Of a stretch of DNA of 64,000 bases, positions 53,103 through 61,117 are shown in pieces. Every line of letters begins with the position of its first letter. The stretch's first letter is position 1. The DNA lies in NCBI GenBank assembly GCA_024275115.1, contig JAJRZT010000098.1, forward strand, positions 62,001-126,000, in the 5' to 3' direction. The position numbers were made by a program, and so were the translations under genes. This stretch comes from Gammaproteobacteria bacterium. Its GTDB lineage: Bacteria; Pseudomonadota; Gammaproteobacteria; UBA6429; Thiohalophilaceae. Below the pieces are notes generated by a model. The model saw nothing but the letters and a program-made list of their open reading frames with translations, was not told where the DNA came from and did not search any database.

Positions 53103-53768
53103 TTAATTAAACACGTCTTCAATAATTTCTTTTATTTCATCTGATGGGTCGTTGGCCATGGTATTAATAAAATTATTTAAAGCCAGGTGTGTATTGTTGC
53201 CCAACTTAAATGCACTGTAAATAAGCGATAACAAATAAACAAGATCAACGCGAATAGCATGGTTACTCGTATTCGTGGCTTCGATTAGAGACGATATCAT
53301 TTTATCAGTCTGAACTGTTTTTATAAATTCATTGCTCAGTGATTCAAAAAGAGCGGTAATTCCAATTCTAACCTGCATTTTTATTGTCGAGTCTTGAGCA
53401 AGTTTAATAATATTTAACCAGTAACCGGGTTTACGCTCAATAAAGTGCTCGACTTGGCTTATCTGTCCGGCCATAAACAAACTTGCAAAATAATGGCTGG
53501 CAAAGTCTCCTTCTTGTTGGGCTAATACCCAGCCATCTAATTCTGCTTTTTTTAATTTACCTGGGAATTCAAAATCTCCAACCTGAATAAATGGCACACT
53601 GCGAATATGAGGGTAAACATTTGTGTTAGCAAGCGCGTTTAAGTTAATTATTTTTAATTCGCTAATATCTTCATGTTTAACAGCCGCTGTTAATAGCCCA
53701 ATTGCTTGTGCGCAGTGCAGGCAGTGGCTTGAGATAAATAACTCAATGGTTAGTTTTTTTGTAGACAT
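53103..53768 (-). CDS. Thioredoxin-fold domain fused to HEAT-like repeats
   Basis: A 221-residue protein. Residues 1-85 look like a thioredoxin/glutaredoxin fold: LTIELFISSHCLHCAQAIGLL with a CxxC site, and the cis-proline loop RSVPFIQVGDFEF. Residues about 90-221 are helical repeats of HEAT type (NIIKLAQDSTIKMQVRIGITALFESLS, AIRVDLVYLLSLIYSAFKLG, ANDPSDEIKEIIEDVF). A redox enzyme that binds another protein through its repeats is a plausible reading. It may be cotranscribed with the YdcH-like gene 26 bp upstream. Confidence 0.72.
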   Translation of the reverse strand: MSTKKLTIELFISSHCLHCAQAIGLLTAAVKHEDISELKIINLNALANTNVYPHIRSVPFIQVGDFEFPGKLKKAELDGWVLAQQEGDFASHYFASLFMAGQISQVEHFIERKPGYWLNIIKLAQDSTIKMQVRIGITALFESLSNEFIKTVQTDKMISSLIEATNTSNHAIRVDLVYLLSLIYSAFKLGNNTHLALNNFINTMANDPSDEIKEIIEDVFN

Positions 53769-53794
53769 GATGTTCTGAATTGGGCAATTAGATA

Positions 53795-54007
53795 TCAGGC
53801 TTCAATATCCGGTATGAGTAAATTTTCAAAGTAATGAATTTTTTCTTTTAACCTTAATTTACGTTTTTTTAGCCGGGTAATTTTCATTTGATCGACCATT
53901 TTCGCCTCGGTCAATTTTATAATGATTTCATCAAGATCACGGTGTTCATTAATAATCTCAGAAATTTGATGCTGTATTTTTGCCTGATCTTGCGGGTCTA
54001 TTTGCAT
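53795..54007 (-). CDS. YdcH family (DUF465) small protein
   Basis: A 70-residue coiled-coil protein. The pattern EHRDLDEIIIKL...D..KITRLKKRKLRLKEKIHYFENLLIPDIEA is the YdcH/DUF465 signature, common in proteobacteria. Its function is unknown, though it often lies near genes with regulatory or cell-surface roles. It is located just upstream of the thioredoxin-HEAT gene on the same strand. Confidence 0.85.
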   Translation of the reverse strand: MQIDPQDQAKIQHQISEIINEHRDLDEIIIKLTEAKMVDQMKITRLKKRKLRLKEKIHYFENLLIPDIEA

Positions 54008-54106
54008 GGTCTATTGGGTATGTCATTAAGAATAGTAGGTGTAAGTATAATACATCTTCTAAAATATTCCCCGAAATTGGCTTAAAGAATAAAATAGCGA
54101 GGGTGA

Positions 54107-54409
54107 TTATTTTTCCGGTTCGTCAACCGGTTTTGCTTTGGCAGATTTGATGTCGGTTATTGATACCACCACGTTTTTAGGTGCTTCATCAATATATCGT
54201 GGGCGGCTTGCACTTACATCACTTGAATGACCCGACAATTCAACTTCACGCACACTAATGAGTTTTAAGCATTCGCGCATATTATTGATAGTGGTATCAC
54301 AGAGCGGGTGGCGTAGCCCAGGTCGGGTAAAAGTTTCTTTTGCAATATCGGTCAAAATGCGTTTCATCGCGGTTAAAATTTCCTGCTCGGTAACTTGTTG
54401 ATCTGACAT
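54107..54409 (-). CDS. Small conserved protein, unknown
   Basis: A 100-residue protein. The N-terminal half is helical with TEQEILTAMKRILTDIAKETFTRPGLRHPLCDTTINNMRECLKLISVREVEL, a pattern that looks conserved among gammaproteobacteria. The second half (RPRYIDEAPKNVVVSITDIKSAKAKP) is probably flexible. Relatives are sometimes labelled as segregation and condensation protein A-like, but I cannot support that. It stands alone before the YdcH gene with 99 bp between. Confidence 0.6.
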   Translation of the reverse strand: MSDQQVTEQEILTAMKRILTDIAKETFTRPGLRHPLCDTTINNMRECLKLISVREVELSGHSSDVSASRPRYIDEAPKNVVVSITDIKSAKAKPVDEPEK

Positions 54410-54586
54410 TGAATTGTACCTTTATCTACATATTTTACGAAAGGTCTATTTTAAATGAGTTTGCTTTCACTTAATAGGGATAGACTCAATTTCTTTCCTG
54501 CCTGTCTACGTAACATTTTGGCGAATATTAAGGACTTTGATGATAAAATGATTCGATTGCCAGAATAAGAGCAGGAACAAGTTTTA

Positions 54587-55210
54587 ATGCTGAATACAGA
54601 ATCTCAATATCGGTTAGTTTTTTGTACTAACTCAGATATTCAATTAACTACATTGCTTAACGGTTTGAATAACATCGGTTTTATTGGTAAGACCGTTTTT
54701 GGCTCAAATGCCGAGCAAGAATACTGTGTAGGCGATTCTTTTTTACAGTCGTTGACGTTTATGGGCTGCTCCCCGTATGTTGAATTTGAACCACCTGCGC
54801 AGTTAAAACCGGACGGTGTAGCAGACTTTTGTTTTATTCGTATTTTAGCCGCAAAACAGAGCAGCACTTTATACCATGCAGAACAACTGGATAATTTAAA
54901 AACTATTCCGCGTTGTAAGCACTGCCGTAAAGTTATTGGTGGCTGGGCTGAGCAAGCCACTGCTTTGAACACATCAAATCACTGGCAACTCAATTGCCCG
55001 TCTTGTGGTGACGGTTTAACTCAGGATGATCTTGACTGGCGTAAAGCATCGGGCAGTGGCAATTTGTTTATTGATATTGTTAACGTGTATTTGCAAGAAG
55101 CAGTGCCAACCGATGCCTTTTTGCAACAGTTGGAAATGATTTCGTCTTCACCCTGGCAGTATTTTTATACCAAGTCAAATATCAAAACAAAGTTGCTTGA
55201 CAGGCAATAG
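54587..55210 (+). CDS. Zinc-ribbon protein, unknown
   Basis: A 207-residue protein that I do not recognise as a named family. Four cysteines form a zinc-ribbon site: IPRCKHCRKVIGGW and NCPSCGDGL. The first half has an uneven alpha-beta pattern (YRLVFCTNSDIQLTTLLNGLNNIGF). The tail SPWQYFYTKSNIK is aromatic. It ends about 350 bp before the DMT transporter, with repeats and a terminator between. Confidence 0.65.
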   Translation: MLNTESQYRLVFCTNSDIQLTTLLNGLNNIGFIGKTVFGSNAEQEYCVGDSFLQSLTFMGCSPYVEFEPPAQLKPDGVADFCFIRILAAKQSSTLYHAEQLDNLKTIPRCKHCRKVIGGWAEQATALNTSNHWQLNCPSCGDGLTQDDLDWRKASGSGNLFIDIVNVYLQEAVPTDAFLQQLEMISSSPWQYFYTKSNIKTKLLDRQ

Positions 55211-55365
55211 ATTCTAACCCACACTCGAGACATGACAAATTTTATTTCGGCCTTCCTTATGAGTAACTGTCTCGGCTCAAAACCGGTGGCGTGGGTGCGA
55301 GTCCGTCATGTAATGAGGCTGGAGGTATTCGATTTAGTTTAGAACTTAGTAATAATCCCGATACC

Positions 55366-55397
55366 AAAGGCCACCGTTTAATCACCGTGGCCTTTTT
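55366..55397 (+). terminator. Intrinsic terminator downstream of the zinc-ribbon gene
   Basis: AAGGCCAC and GTGGCCTT form a perfect 8-bp stem around a 12-nt loop, with a TTTTTT run. It is directly followed by the hairpin repeats. Confidence 0.88.
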
Positions 55398-55398
55398 T

Positions 55399-55520
55399 AG
55401 TGCCAGTTTCTTTTCCTTACTGGCACTTATGATGTATTCGTTGTGCCAGTTTCTTTTTCTTACTGGCACTTATGATGTATTCGTTGTGCCAGTTTCTTTT
55501 TCTTACTGGCACTTATGATG
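55399..55520 (+). repeat. Tandem hairpin repeat, 43-bp period, three copies
   Basis: The hairpin GTGCCAGT - TTCTTTTTCTT - ACTGGCAC occurs at 55400, 55443 and 55486, separated by ttatgatgtattcgtt, with an exact 43-bp period. The first copy has CC in its loop and an outer A/T pair. The same hairpin follows the adk terminator at 23031. The three copies are almost identical. Confidence 0.92.
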
Positions 55521-55565
55521 TTTATTGATTTTTTAGACCCATATAAATTTTAACAGGAAATTAAA

Positions 55566-56480
55566 ATGTCTATCCCTGCTGCATATTTAGGAATTATATT
55601 GATCTGGTCAACCACGCCACTTGCCATTAAATGGAGTGGTGAGAGTGCCGGTTTTCTGGTGGGTGTATCTTTCAGAATGTTTATTTCCGTACTGGTCTGC
55701 GCGGTAATCATGTCGTTTATGTCTCGTCGCTTACAATGGCATCGTCAGGCGCTAAAAGTTTATTTTGTTGCATCGATTGGTATCTTTGGTTCGATGATGA
55801 GTGTTTACTGGGGCGCGCAATTTGTTGAGTCTGGTTTGATAGCAGTTATTTTTGGTTTAACTCCAATAGTGACCGGTTTGTTTGCGATTGCATGCTTAAA
55901 AGAAGAAGCCTTTAGTTTTACAAAAGCAGCGGGGCTGCTTTTAGGTATTATTGGAATTGCAATGATATTTTTACGTGGTGTTTCTTTTGGAAGTTTATCC
56001 ATTCTTGGAATAAGCGCTATTTTTGTTGCGATGTTATTGCATTCCGGTAGTACAGTATGGATGAAACAGGTGCAAAGCAATATTAAATCACTCGATGCGG
56101 TTTATGGCGGGCTATTGGTTAGCTTGCCAATGTATGCGATTGCCTGGTTGCTATTAGAACAACCCTGGCCAGAAACACTCTCAGCGAGGTCGCTTATTTC
56201 TATTAGCTATTTAGGCTTAATGGGATCGGTGGTAGGTTTTATATTATTTTATTATGTATTACAAAATATTTCGGCTAGTCGGGTTGGTTTAATTCCACTG
56301 TTCACGCCAGTGTTGGCATTAATATTAGGCAGTCAATTTAACAATGAAGTGATACCGTTGATAGTTTGGCTGGGTTCAGGTTTGATCTTGCTTGGGATGA
56401 GTATTTACCAGTGGGGGCATCATATTGTGCGGGTTAATCCGGTGACTGTCGATGGTGCGATTGAAACGGAGTATGACTAA
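55566..56480 (+). CDS. DMT superfamily (EamA) transporter
   Basis: A 304-residue membrane protein with about ten helices in two EamA halves. It begins IPAAYLGIILIWSTTPLAIKWSGE and has the typical GLTPIVTGLFAIACLKEE end of the first half, then VVGFILFYYVLQNISASRVGLIPLFTPVLALILG near the end of the second. The substrate is unknown; family members export metabolites or amino acids. A good aggaaa ribosome site precedes the ATG. It converges on ispG, separated by a palindromic repeat. Confidence 0.9.
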   Translation: MSIPAAYLGIILIWSTTPLAIKWSGESAGFLVGVSFRMFISVLVCAVIMSFMSRRLQWHRQALKVYFVASIGIFGSMMSVYWGAQFVESGLIAVIFGLTPIVTGLFAIACLKEEAFSFTKAAGLLLGIIGIAMIFLRGVSFGSLSILGISAIFVAMLLHSGSTVWMKQVQSNIKSLDAVYGGLLVSLPMYAIAWLLLEQPWPETLSARSLISISYLGLMGSVVGFILFYYVLQNISASRVGLIPLFTPVLALILGSQFNNEVIPLIVWLGSGLILLGMSIYQWGHHIVRVNPVTVDGAIETEYD

Positions 56481-56489
56481 TAAAATTTT

Positions 56490-56589
56490 TTAACCACAAC
56501 GAACACGGAGGACACAACGCAGTAATTAAAACGTTGTGTACCCAAAACGCTTTGCGGGGCAGGCTCTCTTTCGTGTTCGTTGTGGTTAA
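56490..56589. repeat. 100-bp element with 18-bp perfect terminal inverted repeats
   Basis: TTAACCACAACGAACACG (56490-56507) and its exact inverse (56572-56589) bound the element between convergent DMT and ispG genes. Its left end resembles the segment near 43340-43395 and the widely seen accacgaaggacac type of intergenic repeat in proteobacteria. It could act as a bidirectional terminator. No ORF. Confidence 0.88.
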
Positions 56590-56601
56590 TTGTTTTTGAT
56601 A

Positions 56602-57816
56602 TTAAGATTTATAGTGTGTCACAACATACTCGTCAACAATTTGTTGAAACTCTTCTGCGATATTATCGCCTTTTAATGTCACGGTTTTTTTACCATCAAC
56701 ATAAACGGGTGCGACGGGTTTTTCGCCGGTGCCAGGTAGGCTGATGCCTATATTGGCATGTTTGCTTTCCCCCGGGCCATTAACCACACAACCCATCACG
56801 GCAACCTGCATGCTTTCTACACCAGGGTGTTTGCCACGCCACTCGGGCATTTGCGTGCGCAAATGGTTTTGAATGTCTTGCGCCAGTTGCTGAAAATAAG
56901 TACTGGAAGTGCGACCGCAACCAGGGCAGGCAATAACCGGTGGCGTAAAGGCACGTAAGCCCATACTCTGTAAAATTTCCTGTGCAACAATCACTTCTTC
57001 ACAACGGTCGCCGCCGGGCTTGGGCGTAAGGGATATACGAATGGTATTGCCAATACCTTGTTGTAATAAAATAGCCAGTGCGGCGGTTGAAGCGACAATA
57101 CCTTTGGCACCCATACCCGCTTCGGTTAAGCCAAGATGTAATGGGTAATCACACTTGCTGGATAAGTCCTGATAAACCGAAATTAAATCCTGTACGCCAC
57201 TCATTTTACAGGAGAGGATAATTTTATTTTTATCTAAACCAAACTGTACCGCTTGCTCGGCACTTTCCAGTGCGGAGGAAACAACGGCGTGGTGCATAAG
57301 CTGAGTATTGTCCAGTGGCGTAGCTGATTTTGAATTTTCATCCATTAGCCGTGCGAGTAAGGCTTGATCCAGACTGCCCCAGTTTACCCCGATGCGTACC
57401 GGTTTGTTATAGCGGCAAGCCACTTCAATCATACTGGCAAATTGATCATCACGTTTTTTACCTTTGCCAACGTTACCGGGGTTAATACGATATTTATCCA
57501 GTGCTTCGGCGCAGGCCGGTTCAGATTCCAGTAGTTTGTGGCCATTAAAATGAAAGTCACCCACCAGTGGAACATCGCAACTCTGAGCTAGCAGTTTGTC
57601 TTTGATAAGCGGGACGGCTTTTGCCGCTTCAACGGTATTGACCGTGAGCCGGACAAGTTCGGAGCCGGCCTGTGCCAGCTCAAGTATTTGTTTAACACTG
57701 TCGGCTATCTGGGTGGTATCCGTATTTGTCATGGATTGCACTGCAACGGGGTGTTCTGAGCCAATAAAGACATTGCCGACTTGTACGGTTCTTGTTGTGG
57801 GGGGTATTGCTGACAT
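56602..57816 (-). CDS. ispG: 4-hydroxy-3-methylbut-2-en-1-yl diphosphate synthase IspG
   Basis: A 404-residue iron-sulfur enzyme of the MEP isoprenoid pathway, converting MEcPP to HMBPP. The [4Fe-4S] ligands fall in [10 protein letters not shown] and [10 protein letters not shown]. Other motifs are [39 protein letters not shown] and [18 protein letters not shown]. Normal length for the gammaproteobacterial type. It stands alone rather than in the usual rodZ-ispG-hisS order. Confidence 0.97.
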   Translation of the reverse strand: MSAIPPTTRTVQVGNVFIGSEHPVAVQSMTNTDTTQIADSVKQILELAQAGSELVRLTVNTVEAAKAVPLIKDKLLAQSCDVPLVGDFHFNGHKLLESEPACAEALDKYRINPGNVGKGKKRDDQFASMIEVACRYNKPVRIGVNWGSLDQALLARLMDENSKSATPLDNTQLMHHAVVSSALESAEQAVQFGLDKNKIILSCKMSGVQDLISVYQDLSSKCDYPLHLGLTEAGMGAKGIVASTAALAILLQQGIGNTIRISLTPKPGGDRCEEVIVAQEILQSMGLRAFTPPVIACPGCGRTSSTYFQQLAQDIQNHLRTQMPEWRGKHPGVESMQVAVMGCVVNGPGESKHANIGISLPGTGEKPVAPVYVDGKKTVTLKGDNIAEEFQQIVDEYVVTHYKS

Positions 57817-57953
57817 GAACTTAATATTCCCGGAATTTATATGGGCTGTATTTTAGCACCTTGCGTGGGTACAGTTAACTGTTCCTGCATGAGAATCGTT
57901 TAAATAAACGGACAAAAAGCCCTGAAATTTGTGAGCTAAACGGAAGTGAACAA

Positions 57954-57962
57954 TGATATAAT
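57954..57962 (+). promoter_or_regulatory. Extended -10 promoter before the methyltransferase gene
   Basis: TGATATAAT is an extended -10 element (TGnTATAAT) 60 bp before the ATG at 58022. No convincing -35 box was found, which is normal for extended -10 promoters. Confidence 0.45.
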
Positions 57963-58021
57963 GCTGCATTCGTCACCTTAGTAATAACGTATTACAGAAT
58001 AATTAAGTTTTGGGAAAGTGT

Positions 58022-58864
58022 ATGTCTAAATCATCAGAAGCAAATAAATTAACTCTGGCTGAACAGGCCGATCGTCATGCTTTGTATCAGGAATCGGTGC
58101 AGGCACCAGAGGCCGAAGTCGACTTTTTTGAGAAGACATTTAAAGTATTACGCAATCGTGATGCGGTCTCTATTCGTGAAGATTTTTGTGGCACCGCTTA
58201 CTTAGCAACGGAATGGTGTAAAGGCCACCCCGAGCGTACGGCGATTGGCGTTGATTACGATGAAGAAACCCTGGAATGGGGACGTAAGCATAACCTTGAA
58301 CCGGCTGGTGAAGACGTTGCAAAACGGGTGACTTTATATAAGGACGATGTGCGCAATGTGTCTGACGAGAAAGTCGATATCACCTGTGCTTTTAATTTTA
58401 GTTATTGTATTTTTGAAACCCGTGATGAATTACGCGACTATTTTGCAAAAACACAAAAAGGTTTAAAGGATGACGGCATTCTTATCCTGGATCTTTTTGG
58501 TGGTACAGAATGTGAAGATGTTCTGGAAGAAGAAACGGAACTTGAAGATCATCCTGCTACGTATATTTGGGAACATGTTTCATTTAACCCTATCGATGGC
58601 CATATGGCCTGCGCAATTCATTTTGAATTTGACGATGGTTCACGATTAGACAACGCTTTTAAATATGAATGGCGTCACTGGTCAATTCCTGAAATTAAAG
58701 AATTATTGTTGGAGTCAGGGTATAAAAATGTGCGCGTCTATTGGGAAGAATACATTGATGCCGATGATGATGACGACGAACTCGAAGGCACCGGCAACTA
58801 TTACGAAACCACCGAAGTCGAAAATCAGGAATCATGGATGATTTATCTAGTGGCAGAAAAGTAA
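58022..58864 (+). CDS. Class I SAM-dependent methyltransferase with acidic C terminus
   Basis: A 280-residue methyltransferase. ATG 58022 follows ttgggaaag; the TTG at 58010 is rejected. Motif I is REDFCGTAYLATEWCKGHPERTAIGVDYDEETLEWG, unusual in having Cys-Gly-Thr at the glycine-rich loop, followed by ITCAFNFSYCIFETRDELRDYFAKTQKGLKDDGILILDLFGG. The C-terminal third is acidic (DADDDDDELEG). The substrate is unknown. It stands alone, convergent with the MBL-fold gene. Confidence 0.83.
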   Translation: MSKSSEANKLTLAEQADRHALYQESVQAPEAEVDFFEKTFKVLRNRDAVSIREDFCGTAYLATEWCKGHPERTAIGVDYDEETLEWGRKHNLEPAGEDVAKRVTLYKDDVRNVSDEKVDITCAFNFSYCIFETRDELRDYFAKTQKGLKDDGILILDLFGGTECEDVLEEETELEDHPATYIWEHVSFNPIDGHMACAIHFEFDDGSRLDNAFKYEWRHWSIPEIKELLLESGYKNVRVYWEEYIDADDDDDELEGTGNYYETTEVENQESWMIYLVAEK

Positions 58865-58877
58865 AGCGGTAGGCTAA

Positions 58878-59594
58878 TTAGCCTGTGTTTTTTTCAGCCT
58901 CATAAGGGCTGTGACGAGTGCGATCATGGTCATGCATGCGGTATTGCACAAAATCACTGGCATGCTCAAAGTGCATAAAAGGATTGCCCTCTATTTCTTC
59001 ATGCATACTGCATGTTTCCTTAACGGCGTAATTGTGCCCCGGCAGGATCAGAGTGGAAGCGGGTAGTTCTTCACCCATTTTCTTTAATGTGGCGTACATT
59101 TGTTCTGGATCGCCGCCGGGTAAATCACAGCGGCCGCAGCCAAACACAAACAGGGTGTCACCGGTGATAAGGTCGTTGTTTACCTTATAGCAGGCTGAAC
59201 CGGGGGTGTGGCCGGGGGTGTGCAGGATTTCAATGTCGGTTTCACCTAACTGGAAAATATCACCGCCGTGGTGCAAGTTTGGCTTGCCAATCTCCTGTCC
59301 CCAGAACCGGGCTTCGGGTTTAAGTAAATGGAGTTGGGCATCGGTTTTTTCTAAAATAGCCGTTACGCCGTTGATATGGTCGTGATGTGAATGGGTAAGT
59401 AATATATCGGTTATCTGCACACCTTTTTCGGCGGCGAGCTGAAAAATAGCATCAACATCCCAGGCCGGGTCAACCACGGCGGCGCGTTTGGTTTTTACGT
59501 CCTGAATAAGGTAAATAAAATTTTCCATTGGGCCTAATTCAAGGGTATCAATATGGTAAAGTGCGGTGTTTTTCGAATTTGTATTATTTGGCAT
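58878..59594 (-). CDS. MBL-fold hydrolase, glyoxalase II-like
   Basis: A metallo-beta-lactamase-fold protein of about 238 residues. The binuclear metal motif is LLTHSHHDHINGV, followed by ILHTPGHTPGSACY, TGDTLFVFGCGRCDLPGGD and LPGHNYA. The pattern fits glyoxalase II (hydroxyacylglutathione hydrolase) or persulfide dioxygenase-like relatives. I prefer ATG 59594 (MPNNTNS) over 59654, which would reach within 6 bp of the divergent tpm gene. The gloA product could be its substrate source. Confidence 0.85.
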   Translation of the reverse strand: MPNNTNSKNTALYHIDTLELGPMENFIYLIQDVKTKRAAVVDPAWDVDAIFQLAAEKGVQITDILLTHSHHDHINGVTAILEKTDAQLHLLKPEARFWGQEIGKPNLHHGGDIFQLGETDIEILHTPGHTPGSACYKVNNDLITGDTLFVFGCGRCDLPGGDPEQMYATLKKMGEELPASTLILPGHNYAVKETCSMHEEIEGNPFMHFEHASDFVQYRMHDHDRTRHSPYEAEKNTG

Positions 59595-59659
59595 AGCATA
59601 GAGTATAGCGATTTTAGCTATTGTAAATAAAGGTAAAAAGTAAATTAGAGTCATTCATT

Positions 59660-60322
59660 ATGGAAGCATTATTCTGGCAACAGCGCTGGCAGGAAAATAA
59701 AATTGGTTTTCATCTGGATAAGGTGAATCCTTTATTAATTCAATACGTTAACAGGCTTCAACTGGCACCGGGTCAGCAAGTGTTTGTGCCTTTAAGTGGC
59801 AAAAGCCATGATTTAATCTGGTTAGCTGAGCAGGGTTACCGGGTGCTGGCGAATGAGCTAAGTCCGGTGGCAGTGGAAGCTTTTTTTACAGAAAATAACC
59901 TTAACCCCAGTCAGATGCAAAAAGGGGGTTTAACATTTTACCAGTCGGGTTTAATTACCTTTGTGTGTGGCGACTTTTTTAAGTTAATTCCCCCGCAAAT
60001 GGTGAATGTAGCAGCGGTGTATGACCGGGCTGCACTGGTCGCGATGCCTGAAGAGATGCGAGCCGGTTACAGCAAGCACCTTCATTTGTTGTGCCCAACA
60101 CAACCCCGCTTGCTAGTAAGCCTGGAATACGAGCAGTCCAAAATGGCCGGGCCCCCTTTTGCTGTGCTGGAAAAGGAGATTCGTACTGTTTATGCAGACG
60201 GGTTTAAGCTGGATTGCCTACAGCGCAATGATGTATTGGCCGAACATGCGCATTTTGCGGCAAAGGGGCTCAGTGCCTTGCATGAGTCGGTCTATATTTT
60301 GCATCACCTTACAACACAATAG
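59660..60322 (+). CDS. tpm: Thiopurine S-methyltransferase
   Basis: A 220-residue SAM methyltransferase of the bacterial TPMT family. It starts MEALFWQQRWQENKIGFHLDKVNPLL, the family N terminus, then VFVPLSGKSHDLIWLAEQGYRVLANELSPVAVEAFF (motif I), YDRAALVAMPEEMRAGYSKHL and GPPFAVLEKEIRTVY. Related bacterial enzymes methylate selenium or tellurium compounds as well as thiopurines. It stands alone. Confidence 0.93.
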   Translation: MEALFWQQRWQENKIGFHLDKVNPLLIQYVNRLQLAPGQQVFVPLSGKSHDLIWLAEQGYRVLANELSPVAVEAFFTENNLNPSQMQKGGLTFYQSGLITFVCGDFFKLIPPQMVNVAAVYDRAALVAMPEEMRAGYSKHLHLLCPTQPRLLVSLEYEQSKMAGPPFAVLEKEIRTVYADGFKLDCLQRNDVLAEHAHFAAKGLSALHESVYILHHLTTQ

Positions 60323-60402
60323 GACATTATTTGCTATTGCTAACGGGGCGATGCTTATATAATTAACACTAACAGTTTGGTTTTTTACCAGGTGCGGTTT
60401 TG

Positions 60403-61029
60403 ATGTTTTTGAGACGTTGTTTTCCAATATTTTTCAGTCTATTAGCGTTGACTTTTTACAGTCATTCTATTAGCGCGGGCTACTATGTGTATCAAATGCC
60501 GGATGGTAGCCGAGTTATAACCGACCGCCCACAACATAACCGTACTGCAAAATTAGTCCACAAAAGTCGGAAAATTGGCGGAATTGGTCTAACGGTGACA
60601 AATACCGTTGTGATTGAACCTGCAGACGGTACCGATAAATTTGATGACCTTATCAACCTTGTGTCGAATAAGCACGGTATGGATCCGGCGTTGATTAAGG
60701 CGGTAGTGCATGCCGAGTCTTATTTTAACCCGAATGCGACTTCGCGGGTGGGCGCATCCGGTTTAATGCAACTTATGCCCCGCACGGCCGAAATTTACGG
60801 TGTATTTGATTTATACAGCCCAATGAAGAATTTAGATGCAGGCGTTCGTCACTTGCGTTATTTGTTGCGCCGCTACAAAAATCATTTAAGGCATGCACTG
60901 GCGGCCTACAATGCGGGCGAAAAAGCGGTGCGCTTTTATAATGGTATTCCACCTTACCGCGAAACTCAGCAGTATGTTCGAAAAGTTATTCATTATCATT
61001 CGTATTATCAGAGCCAATATCGGCTATAG
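60403..61029 (+). CDS. Lytic transglycosylase with signal peptide
   Basis: A 208-residue secreted murein hydrolase. ATG 60403 is preferred to TTG 60400. A signal peptide (LRRCFPIFFSLLALTFYSHSISA) precedes a short DUF4124-like segment (GYYVYQMPDGSRVITDRP). The SLT domain (about 80-205) has the catalytic glutamate in VVHAESYFNPNATSRVGASGLMQLMPRTA and the downstream ALAAYNAGEKAV...YVRKV motifs. It cleaves MurNAc-GlcNAc bonds with 1,6-anhydro product. Stand-alone gene. Confidence 0.92.
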   Translation: MFLRRCFPIFFSLLALTFYSHSISAGYYVYQMPDGSRVITDRPQHNRTAKLVHKSRKIGGIGLTVTNTVVIEPADGTDKFDDLINLVSNKHGMDPALIKAVVHAESYFNPNATSRVGASGLMQLMPRTAEIYGVFDLYSPMKNLDAGVRHLRYLLRRYKNHLRHALAAYNAGEKAVRFYNGIPPYRETQQYVRKVIHYHSYYQSQYRL

Positions 61030-61117
61030 CCTTTCCCCCTTGCCTTGCTGTTTTCTGTGGTTAAAGGTTTCTTAAATATCTGCTTTAAATGTATCGGCGG
61101 ACGGGTATGATAATGTC

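Larger units (their letters stand above)
55211..55565. other. 355-bp intergenic region with terminator and tandem hairpins
   Basis: After the zinc-ribbon gene comes about 155 bp of unique sequence with a ggtgcgagtcc motif (T-loop-like but without a matching stem), then a strong intrinsic terminator (55366-55397) and three tandem hairpins (55399-55520). The terminator lies 155 bp past the nearest stop, so either the mRNA has a long 3' end or an unannotated RNA ends here. A clear aggaaa site precedes the DMT transporter gene. Confidence 0.55.

Noticed and set aside
55285-55320. tRNA-like T-arm (ggtgcgagtcc)
   Set aside because: The flanking bases do not form the five-pair T stem, and no acceptor or anticodon arms are found.
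55399-55520. CRISPR-like array
   Set aside because: Only three copies, with nearly identical sequence between hairpins as well, so there are no unique spacers, and no cas gene is present.
61030-61117. LexA box before dinB
   Set aside because: No CTGT-N8-ACAG type palindrome is present in this gap.
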